Source: JABDJZ01 sp047619685 | GTDB lineage: Bacteria > Bacteroidota > Rhodothermia > Rhodothermales > UBA10348 | DNA: 34,534 nt | NCBI GenBank assembly: GCA_047619685.1 | Contig: JBLHLC010000041.1 | Coordinates: 1 to 34,534, forward strand | Reading direction: 5' to 3' | Shown: piece by piece, positions 7,032-14,940 of the stretch | Layout of the letters: each line of letters begins with the position of its first letter | Position numbering within the stretch: position 1 is the stretch's first letter | Translations under genes and position numbers: made by a program | Notes under the pieces: model-generated | Seen by the model: only the letters and a program-made list of their open reading frames with translations | What the model was told of the DNA's origin: nothing | Databases searched by the model: none

Positions 7032-7508
7032 CTAGGCACCCGTGGATTTGTTGAACATGTATCGAGCAATCTTCCACACACCGGCCTCATTCCGAAAAAC
7101 GAACAACTCCCGGTTCGCTTCCGGTGCGGTGATGCCGGGGCCGAGTACTGTCACCTCTCCGTGCGACGCAGTTCGCACGAACGCCAGATCACCCTCGATT
7201 CCAATCTCTTCGATGGTGAATGCGACATTCAGTCGGATGGTGCCGAAGACGTGGTCGTAGGCTTGAACGAGCTGCTCTTTGCCGGTTGCCGTTGGCGCGC
7301 CGGTTGGCATGAACACACCGTCATCGGAATACTGGTCAACGGCAGCTTGTGTGTCTGAAGCGTTGAGTGCTGCAAAGTAACGCGCGAGGGTTTGCTCAAT
7401 GGATTGCTGGGTCATTGTCGAGTTGGTTTGATCTGGAGCGCTTGCCTTGTTGAAGGATCCGACGAGCATGGTCGAAAGGATCAGGAGAGCGCCGATGCTG
7501 GGTTTCAT
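7032..7508 (-). CDS. Exported NTF2/SnoaL-like (DUF4440-type) protein
   Basis: 158 aa. Hydrophobic leader MKPSIGALLILSTMLVGSF suggests export; there is no lipobox cysteine. Residues 33-155 fit the SnoaL-like/DUF4440 branch of the NTF2 cone fold: SIEQTLARYFAALNASDTQA, VDQYSDDGVFMPTG, TGKEQLVQAYDHVF, then alternating strands ending in WKIARYMFN. The family includes enzymes and binding proteins acting on small hydrophobic substrates, but most members are of unknown function and I see no assignable active site. The gene lies directly upstream of the MarR gene in the same direction, with hairpins between, and has tandem palindromes in its leader, so repression by MarR is a reasonable inference. Confidence 0.85.
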   Translation of the reverse strand: MKPSIGALLILSTMLVGSFNKASAPDQTNSTMTQQSIEQTLARYFAALNASDTQAAVDQYSDDGVFMPTGAPTATGKEQLVQAYDHVFGTIRLNVAFTIEEIGIEGDLAFVRTASHGEVTVLGPGITAPEANRELFVFRNEAGVWKIARYMFNKSTGA

Positions 7509-7856
7509 GGACTTCGTTCGTTGTTGACGACCCTATGTGTATTCTGAACGTTTGATGTTACGACATCAATGTCACGACAACATTGCATTGTCCCTTGACC
7601 TGTTGAAATGCAATCACAGTATCTCAGTCGGCCAACAGGGAGCGCGTGGCCGGACGCTACCCTGGCGGACCTGAGCTGGCCTCCCCAGTCGAGCCAAGCA
7701 TAACGGAGTCCTGCGGATAAGCCTGACTCAATTCGGACAGATCCGAGGCCGGGACGGACGGCGAGCGGATAACCGCAATTACACAACGTACCCAGACTAG
7801 CCCTGTTTTGCCGCGTCCTCAGCCAGTGGCTGTGGGCCACCCAACCGCCGCCGTAT
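7509..7856. promoter_or_regulatory. Divergent promoter region
   Basis: This 348-nt spacer separates the NTF2-like gene (minus) from the giant T9SS gene (plus). Close to the minus-strand start it contains tandem palindromes (listed separately). I see no clear promoter boxes for the plus-strand gene, no open frame worth calling, and no Shine-Dalgarno site before the ATG at 7857. Confidence 0.5.
7555..7583. promoter_or_regulatory. Tandem palindromic operator-like sites
   Basis: Two copies of a short palindrome, TGTTACGACA (7556-7565) and TGTCACGACA (7570-7579), repeat with a 14-bp step about 50-75 nt upstream of the NTF2-like ATG. Size and position suit a dimeric winged-helix repressor such as the adjacent MarR protein. 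The assignment to MarR is inference. Confidence 0.4.
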
Positions 7857-10800
7857 ATGATCCCCACCTCGAGTCTGACACGCGGCATTGAGCGCCGTTT
7901 CTTCGCAAAAGCGATTCTGGGTCTTGTGATCGCATTTTCAGCAGGGGTCGTCGGCAACGCTTCCGCCCAATGCACCACACCAACGGCTCCCGGAGCCGGG
8001 GACGGCATTACCGAAATCGGCCCAGGAATTGGTCAAGGGACGTATTTCACGGCGGATTGCAGCGGCAATCTGGACTCCATTTCCTTCAACGTCGCTGACA
8101 AGAAGGCGGCCACCACGGCTGAGGTCCATCTGTATGCCGACCAGCCCTCTGGCATCATGGTTCTGTTTGCGAAACAGACGTTCACCCCGGTGAATGGCCT
8201 GAACACAGTCGTGATTGCCAGTCAGCCTGCTATTCTGAGCGGTTCTGTCTATTCATTTGTGGTAGCCAACGCTGATGCGCCCATGGATGTGGAGCAGCTC
8301 TTCGGCGGACAGGGTATTGACTGCCCGGCTGGGGTCTCTGGGAGTTGCACCGAGACCGGCGCCAGCGAAATTCCCTTCAGCATGGCCCTTCCTACCCCGG
8401 AACTCGACATGCTGGACACGGGAGGGCCGTTCGCCTCCGATGACGCAAGTCCGGCTGGGACCGACCGCGATATCGAGAGCGTCGACGTCGGAAGCTCCGG
8501 GCAAAGCACGGTCACGATCGAGAACAACGGCACGGGCATCCTTATGGTGACCAGCATCTCCTTCGGGGACGTTACTCCAGGAGCGGGAGCCATGTACTCG
8601 GCCTGGCCGCCGTCAATCTGGGTTCCGGTTGGCGGAACCCGGGATATTGTGATCACCTTTTCGCCGACTGATGCCGGCGTCCAGATCGCTGCCATGGCCA
8701 TGGTGAGCGATGACCCCGATGAGAGCCCAACCAGTTTCCACGTGACCGGCACCGGTCTTATGGATATGGGGGACCTCGCGTCAGGGCACAACGCAGTGAC
8801 GCTTCTTGGCTCCGGCGACGCCGCCCGGCACGCCCCCCTGGGCCCAATTCTGGGCGCTGTGCGAGATACGGAGTCTGACGGACAGACCTCGATCGACGCC
8901 GGACGCACCGGCGGCGGTGACGATGGCGGCCCGCTTGACGACGAGGACGGAATCACCTTCTTCGTCCCAGATCCGGATGGCTCCTCATTCTCGCGCCTGA
9001 TTGACGGATCGACCGTCTCTGTGAACGTCGAGCTCTCAGGCGCAAGTAGCGGTTACCTACAGGGATGGGTCGATGCGAATGGCAACAACTCCTTCCTGGA
9101 TGCTGGAGAAAACGTGATCACAAATGAGGCCCTCAGCGCTGGGGACAACCTGGTGACCTTCACGCTGCCTGCCGGGACGGCGACTGCGGCGGGACTTCGG
9201 TTTCGAGTCACCAGTGCCATGAGCCAGGCAGGATCACTGGTCGAGGTTGGCGGATTCCAGCCCGATGGCGAAGTAGAAGATTACACGGTCGACATCATGG
9301 CCGCTGCCGCCATACACGTCGAGATGAACACCGGCTCGGGGCGCCTCGACTTCGATGGCGTAGACGTGGTGTACACCGATGACTCGGCGAATGTGATCTT
9401 CCAGGCCCCTGCGACCGCCTTGACGTCGCTGGACGTTGCTGGCTGGGCGGGGTCCTCCATCCTGACCGTCAGCGGCGCGATGGCGACGGCCGGCATTCCT
9501 CTGATGTTCGATGGGGGCTCAGGCTTCAATAGCCTCGTCATTGAGGATGCTGCGGGCGTCCAGGCATCCGTTGCCCACCTCTTCTCAAGTGCGACCGCTG
9601 GCTCGATCACCGTAGGCACGGGACCCACGGTTATCGGCTACGACAACTTGTCGCCGATAGTGGATAATCTGAGCGCCATCGCGAGATCCTTTGAGTTCTC
9701 CAGCGCTCTGGCTGAAACCATGACCCTGTCCGACTCCGGCGACGGAGGGGCAGGAAACGGGTACTCTCATATCGATTCCGATGTAGGTGGTGAATCGTTG
9801 TCGTTCAAGAATCCGACGACATCGCTGTCAATTACCAGTTCCGGAGGAGGCGCGGAGACCTTTGAGATTGGCTCACTCGACACTCCTCTAGCCGGGACTT
9901 TCTCCGGTCTCACGGTCAACGGCGGTGCCTCGGCCAGCCTCTTCAGCGTGACGCCCTCGGCCACCTACTCAATTGAAATCGACGGAGGTGCTCCCGCCGG
10001 CGTCTGTCCGGGCGATGCACTGACCATTGACTCGTCAGGCGGTGCCCTGGTAAGCGCGGTCGCAGAAGCAGCCGGTTCAGGTTCAGTGAGCTTCTCGACG
10101 GGCCACGCTGATATCTTGTTCAACGAAATAGAGTCAATCGGAGGGGCAGACGTCTCCATTGGGCTCAACTACTCGACCCTCTACGCTACCGCCCAGCTCT
10201 CCGCCTCTAATGGGACTGAGCTGATCGTAACTGCCACCAACAACGGCCCGAGTGATGTCAACTGCGTCACGGTCATCGTGGACGCTGCGCTCGCGGACTG
10301 GCTGGCCTCCAGTTTCGCCACGAGTCCCAGCGTGGGCTCTTTTACTGATCCCGTTTGGACGATCCCGACGATCACTTCTGGCGGAAGTGAGACGCTGACT
10401 ATTTCTGGTTTCGCCAATCAGTCCAGTGCACAGGAGGTCACCTTCACCTCGAGCGCAACCCAGGACAGCAACCCGGCCAACGACTCGGCAGTGTTGGATC
10501 TCTCTATGGGCTTCGCCTTTCCGGAGAAGGCCCACGTCAACGCGGCTATCTACTACAACAAGACGACCAGCGAGGGCACCTACGAGGCACTCATGGTCGG
10601 GCTCTATCTGGGATCGCCCGGGATCACCGGAGCGGTGTGGTGTAAAATCCCCGAATTGGCTGTGGGTGAATGGCCGCGCCCTGCGCTTCCCGTCTCAGAT
10701 ATAGGCGACCTGTGGCGCCCTTGTTCCAGCAACCTGCCATTCCCTCTGCTTGTCAACGACCTGTTCGAGGACTCAAGTGGCGTTCTTTGGCTCGGGTCTT

Positions 10801-11888
10801 GGGGATCTCAGGGGCTCTACCGGTCCGATGACGGCGGAGAGAGTTGGACTACGCCCGGCGGCTTCTCCATCGTGTACGCCATCGCGGAAGGCTCCACCCC
10901 GGGAATACTCTATCTGTCGGCCGACAACGGGCTCGTGTTCCGCTCCCTGGATGGAGGCTCACACTGGCACCAGGAGGGTTCGCTGCCGGGTGTGTCAGCG
11001 GATACACCCTGGTCTCTGGTAAGTCACCCGTCAGTGGCGGGCGTGGTGTACGCCGGCCTCTTCGGGCGTGGCGTGTACGTCTCGCGCGACTATGCATCCT
11101 CGTGGGAGGTTCTCGACGATACCGGTACAGGGACGGTCGAAAACGATGCGCTACTGAATATCGACAATACCGGGGACGACTTCGCGGGGCACGTCTTCGA
11201 TCTGGAGTTCTCGCCGAACGCGAATTACTTGTATACCGCAACCGGCAAGGGTGTCTGGCGGGCAAACCTGACTGCCGGGCCGACCGATTTCACAGGGACC
11301 TGGACCCAGATCGGCCCGACGGTGACACTTAGCGACGCCTCCGTGGCTACACCTGAAATACGATCGCTGACTTTCGCGACCGACAGTTTTGGCGACGAGG
11401 ATCTGATAGTGGGGAGTTGGGGATTTGGAGCCTTCGCCTGGGACACGCCCAATGCCGGAGCGTCCTTCACAGAGTTCATCCTGAAGACAGGCAATATCAC
11501 GTTCCTGGCGACGTCCATGACTGGCCTGGTCTTCATGGGCACGTCGGACGGAGGGACCGTTCTCGCGACCAACCCCAACGGGGCGTCAACTGCGAGCCAG
11601 CATCCGGCCGACCGGGCGATTCCAAGTGGGTACACCCTGGAGCAGAACTACCCGAACCCGTTCAATCCCCAGACTACCATTGGCTTTGAGCTTCCTCAAA
11701 CGGGGCACGTTCGACTTGCCGTATTTGACACACTGGGCCGAGAAGTGGCACTCCTGGTCGATGGAACGGTGCAAGCCGGTTCTCATGAGGTCCAGTTCTC
11801 GGCAAGGGACCTCCCAACTGGCACGTACCTGTATCGACTTTCGACGCAGGGTGGGGCGATTGCGAGGACACTTGTTTTGATGAAATAG
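7857..11888 (+). CDS. Giant multidomain T9SS surface protein
   Basis: 1343 aa. Signal peptide 1-38 (FFAKAILGLVIAFSAGVVG, cleavage after NASAQ). Domains in order: an N-terminal beta region (39-185); an ASH/choice-of-anchor-D-like immunoglobulin fold (about 195-300, STVTIENNGTGILMVTSISF); a GEVED domain (about 330-480, QGWVDANGNNSFLDAGENV and DGEVEDYTVDI); a Gly/Ser-rich beta region (480-770); a DUF11-like domain (about 775-880, NNGPSDVNCVTV); a BNR/sortilin-type propeller (about 890-1240, RSDDGGESWTTPGG, RSLDGGSHWHQEG, SRDYASSWEV); and a type A sorting domain (1255-1343, EQNYPNPFNPQTT, VFDTLGREVAL, GTYLYRLST, final TLVLMK). This is a classic T9SS-exported adhesin-like or stalk protein. A catalytic role is not evident. 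It ends 4 nt from a convergent nuclease-like gene. Confidence 0.9.
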   Translation: MIPTSSLTRGIERRFFAKAILGLVIAFSAGVVGNASAQCTTPTAPGAGDGITEIGPGIGQGTYFTADCSGNLDSISFNVADKKAATTAEVHLYADQPSGIMVLFAKQTFTPVNGLNTVVIASQPAILSGSVYSFVVANADAPMDVEQLFGGQGIDCPAGVSGSCTETGASEIPFSMALPTPELDMLDTGGPFASDDASPAGTDRDIESVDVGSSGQSTVTIENNGTGILMVTSISFGDVTPGAGAMYSAWPPSIWVPVGGTRDIVITFSPTDAGVQIAAMAMVSDDPDESPTSFHVTGTGLMDMGDLASGHNAVTLLGSGDAARHAPLGPILGAVRDTESDGQTSIDAGRTGGGDDGGPLDDEDGITFFVPDPDGSSFSRLIDGSTVSVNVELSGASSGYLQGWVDANGNNSFLDAGENVITNEALSAGDNLVTFTLPAGTATAAGLRFRVTSAMSQAGSLVEVGGFQPDGEVEDYTVDIMAAAAIHVEMNTGSGRLDFDGVDVVYTDDSANVIFQAPATALTSLDVAGWAGSSILTVSGAMATAGIPLMFDGGSGFNSLVIEDAAGVQASVAHLFSSATAGSITVGTGPTVIGYDNLSPIVDNLSAIARSFEFSSALAETMTLSDSGDGGAGNGYSHIDSDVGGESLSFKNPTTSLSITSSGGGAETFEIGSLDTPLAGTFSGLTVNGGASASLFSVTPSATYSIEIDGGAPAGVCPGDALTIDSSGGALVSAVAEAAGSGSVSFSTGHADILFNEIESIGGADVSIGLNYSTLYATAQLSASNGTELIVTATNNGPSDVNCVTVIVDAALADWLASSFATSPSVGSFTDPVWTIPTITSGGSETLTISGFANQSSAQEVTFTSSATQDSNPANDSAVLDLSMGFAFPEKAHVNAAIYYNKTTSEGTYEALMVGLYLGSPGITGAVWCKIPELAVGEWPRPALPVSDIGDLWRPCSSNLPFPLLVNDLFEDSSGVLWLGSWGSQGLYRSDDGGESWTTPGGFSIVYAIAEGSTPGILYLSADNGLVFRSLDGGSHWHQEGSLPGVSADTPWSLVSHPSVAGVVYAGLFGRGVYVSRDYASSWEVLDDTGTGTVENDALLNIDNTGDDFAGHVFDLEFSPNANYLYTATGKGVWRANLTAGPTDFTGTWTQIGPTVTLSDASVATPEIRSLTFATDSFGDEDLIVGSWGFGAFAWDTPNAGASFTEFILKTGNITFLATSMTGLVFMGTSDGGTVLATNPNGASTASQHPADRAIPSGYTLEQNYPNPFNPQTTIGFELPQTGHVRLAVFDTLGREVALLVDGTVQAGSHEVQFSARDLPTGTYLYRLSTQGGAIARTLVLMK

Positions 11889-11892
11889 CCCC

Positions 11893-12690
11893 TTACCGCC
11901 CCCCTTCCAGCGCCTTCCTGAGTTTGGCCGCCAACGTACCCTCCTCGGGCGCCGTATCCCCGAAAGCAGCCGAACCCGCCGGCGGCAATTCCGGACGCCG
12001 AGTCCTCAACCGCTCCGGGAGATCATCGGGAGCGACCCCATCATCCAGCAGTTCCTGGCGCCCCGCCCTCAGCGTGGCCGCCGCCTGGGCTTCCGCAACC
12101 ACCTGCTCATAAAGTTCAGAGTCTGTCACCAGCGACTGAGCAACGCCCCAATTCCAGACGTCTCTGGCGGAAAGGCGTACCACAGCATTCGATTCCATCT
12201 CCAGAAGCAGCTGCGCCCTGGCGGCCTCGAGATCCAGGCTTGGAAAGTCGGACTCTACTTCTCCGTTGGTTGTGTCGCACCAGACAACGGCCTGACCTGG
12301 CACCGAGAATCGGCAAGCCAGAATTTGGCCGGACATCTCCAGCTGTTTGAGGGCCTTGTTGACGCTCACCGGGTTTCCGCTGACCTTGAACTCAAACACA
12401 ACCGCGCTTTCCTCGCTCGTCCAAGCAATGGAGTCGAGTTCGCGGTACGAGGGTACATACCGGTTTGTGTTTTGCCTGAAGAGGTCGTAGCCCACTATTC
12501 GCCGGTCATCGGTCTGGACAAAAGTCGCGACCCAGGCTTCCAGCACCCGTTCCAGCTCCAGAGACAGCCTCTGCGCGGCGGACGGCGGGAGGCTCTCGCG
12601 AAGGTGCCTCGACTCTTGGGCCCGCTCACTGGAAAAGGCCCGGTAGGCGTCGTCCGAGGGTGTCACGAGATGGATATTTCGGGCTCTCAT
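11893..12690 (-). CDS. Orphan PD-(D/E)XK nuclease-like protein
   Basis: 265 aa, cytoplasmic (no signal or membrane segment). The core RELDSIAWTSEESAVVFEFKVS fits the PD-(D/E)XK nuclease active site: D86, then after a strand E100-x-K102, with an upstream acidic E84 and a following helix VSVNKALKQLEMSGQ carrying the Gln (Q117) often seen in motif IV. The C-terminal third (190-265) is helical and charged, with many Ala/Glu. I cannot assign a named subfamily; nucleases of this type occur in restriction, phage defence, recombination and mobile elements. It is isolated between T9SS genes, stop-to-stop with the giant gene, and the T9SS gene on its other side has lost its 5' end, which suggests that this nuclease gene came in with an insertion. 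Confidence 0.6.
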   Translation of the reverse strand: MRARNIHLVTPSDDAYRAFSSERAQESRHLRESLPPSAAQRLSLELERVLEAWVATFVQTDDRRIVGYDLFRQNTNRYVPSYRELDSIAWTSEESAVVFEFKVSGNPVSVNKALKQLEMSGQILACRFSVPGQAVVWCDTTNGEVESDFPSLDLEAARAQLLLEMESNAVVRLSARDVWNWGVAQSLVTDSELYEQVVAEAQAAATLRAGRQELLDDGVAPDDLPERLRTRRPELPPAGSAAFGDTAPEEGTLAAKLRKALEGGR

Positions 12691-12853
12691 ACGGTCTCAG
12701 TGTATTCAGGTTGTTTACGGAATGCTCAGAGTCTAGCCGTCCTTGGGCGGCACAGCCCCGAGCGGTTCAGCTTTTGGGGGTGCGGGCTGAAGAAACGGCC
12801 TGCCACGGGACAGCGCAAGGCCAAGCACACTTCTCTGCCGGCGCCCGTTACTC

Positions 12854-14940
12854 ATGGGAAAAAGCCCGAGGCGAGGGCGGACTCGCTTGGCAGGGCGACC
12901 ATGGGTTAGGTATGTTTGTGTCTTGGTGAAGTGGCCAAAAAGCGAGCCCGAAGGCTCCGATATTCTTGGTCCCAGCGAGCCGGCCGTATTCACGCTGACG
13001 CTGACCAACGCGGGCGAGAGTCAGGAACAACGCGACTATGTGCTTCAGACGGACCACACGTCAAACCCGGGCGGCGCGATTCTGACCGCCCAGGGGGCTC
13101 CAATCCACGGCGGGCTCACATTCACGCTTGGCGCGCAGCAGTCTCAGGAGGTGACGCTGGCTGTGTCTCGCGGACCCAATGTCTACTCGTACGACGACAT
13201 TACCGTTACCCTGGCGCCAACAGAAGATGAGACCGAGGCTCTGGCGGCTTCGGTCTCCTTTGATATTGGCTACACGGCTCCGTGTTCGGACATCGCCATC
13301 ACCCGACCGAGTAGTGGATGGGCGCTGAACGCGATAACTATCCTGGAGAGCCTGGACGTGCTCCTCGGAGAGTTTGTCCTGCCGATCTCCGAGGCGGACA
13401 CCGTCTCGGCGATTGGATTGCAGTATCACCGACTGGGTGATGGGGATGATCTCGGAGACCAGTGGCTGAACGAGGCCTTGAGGATCCCGGTTACTCCCTT
13501 TCAATACGAAGTCCGGGCGTTTACGGAATGCAAGAAGGGCGAATCCATTCGGAGGGTCTACTCCGATGCCGTGCCGGGATACGTCGATACGGCCGCACCA
13601 CAGGTATTCGGCCTGCCCGAACCGGGTGACCGGGTGACCGCGTACTCGCGCTCTGCGACGAAATAGAGATCACGTTCAATGAGCCGATCGGCTGCAGTTC
13701 GGTGCGCACCGACGGAGACTTCATCAACACGAGGTTGACGTATGGCGACGGAGCCGAGCAGGGAGCCGTGATCAAGACGCGCGCCGTCTGCAATGGCCGG
13801 TCACTCGTGCTGGAGCTGGATTCCGGCGAGTCGCTCTCCTGGCCCGACCTGGAGGGACGCCTGCTGAAGGTGGAACTGCTAACAGGAACCGAAGACGCCC
13901 AACAGAGCTCAAAGGTCATCGCAGACGTTGCAGGAAACCCGATCGAGGAGCCTGTTTCGTGGGACTTCACCGTCCGTCGGAGCGCGGTCACCTGGGGGCC
14001 GTCCGTCGTTTCAGAGGAGATTCCGTACCGCGCCTTTGTCACCCTGTCGTCAGAGTTGGTGAACGGTCGCGGCGAAGACGCGGCCTTCACCCTGTCGAGT
14101 GACTGGCTCTCGTTTTCGCCGACCGAAGGCACTATTGAAGCCAGCGGCAGCACGGCAATCTCGTTTACGCTGGATGGCAGCCTGTTGCCGGGTATCTACA
14201 CGGACGTCGTTCATGCCGCAGTGGACGTGGGTGCAGAAACCCTCGACATTGCCCTGCCTGTCTCGATCACGGTCACCGATTTTGCCCAACAGGCCATCGC
14301 CCCGTCGCAAGGCTGGACGTGGTTCTCGACCAATCGCACCCCCTCGTCCTCGCATCCAGACAGCGTGCTCGTCCTCCTGGATGCGCGTGGAGGCGACTTG
14401 CTGAAGAGCCAGACGGCCTTCAGCGTCTTCGACCACGCATCCGGCAGTTGGGTCGGTGCACTTGGTGCCGTTAGCGGCGGGGCAGGTTATCAGATCAAAC
14501 TGAGCCGTGCGGCAACGCTGCTGGTGGGTGGCCCCGAGGCTGATCTGGCCACATCTCCCATCCCGGTCCGGCCCGGCTGGAACTGGCTCGGTTATCTGCC
14601 TCCGACGGCACCTCTGCATCTTGCGGCCGAGACGGACGCCTACAGGGAAGCCAAGGCTGCGGCCGAACTTCCCGACGCGTTCGAATTGGTGCAGAACTAC
14701 CCCAATCCATTCAATCCGAAGACGGTCATCCGATTTGGCCTCCCGGAGGCATCTGAGGTATCGATGCAGGTGTTCGACGTGCTTGGCCGGAGAGTGGCCA
14801 CCCTTTTGAACCAGTCCGGCCGCGAAGCCGGCTGGCATTCGGTGGAATTTGATGCCCGAGATCTGGCGTCCGGGAGTTACTTCTATCGAGTGACGACGGC
14901 GACCGAATCGCAGGTCAGACGCATGGTGGTGCTTAAATAG
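12854..14940 (+). pseudogene. Truncated, frameshifted T9SS surface-protein gene
   Basis: Two open frames (12854-13666 and 13702-14940) encode successive parts of one protein. The first has immunoglobulin-like beta regions (VFTLTLTNAGESQEQRDYVL; SFDIGYTAPCSDIAITRPS). The second continues with EIEITFNEPIGCSSV, a Big-like domain, and a full type A sorting domain (VQNYPNPFNPKTVIRFGL, VFDVLGRRVATLL, final RRMVVLK). At 13622-13637 the 8-mer ccgggtga is duplicated in tandem; removing one copy restores PGDRVLALCDEIEITF in frame, so the duplication caused the break. There is no signal peptide: the 5' end is also missing, and the likely junction is near 12930-12960, just after the nuclease gene. Related proteins are much longer. 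Not expected to give a secreted product. Confidence 0.85.
13622..13637 (+). repeat. Tandem 8-bp duplication causing a frameshift
   Basis: ccgggtga at 13622-13629 is repeated exactly at 13630-13637. Eight bases change the reading frame; collapsing the pair joins the two open frames of the surrounding gene into continuous sense. The repeat could in principle be lost again by slippage, restoring the frame, but the gene also lacks its 5' end. Confidence 0.85.
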
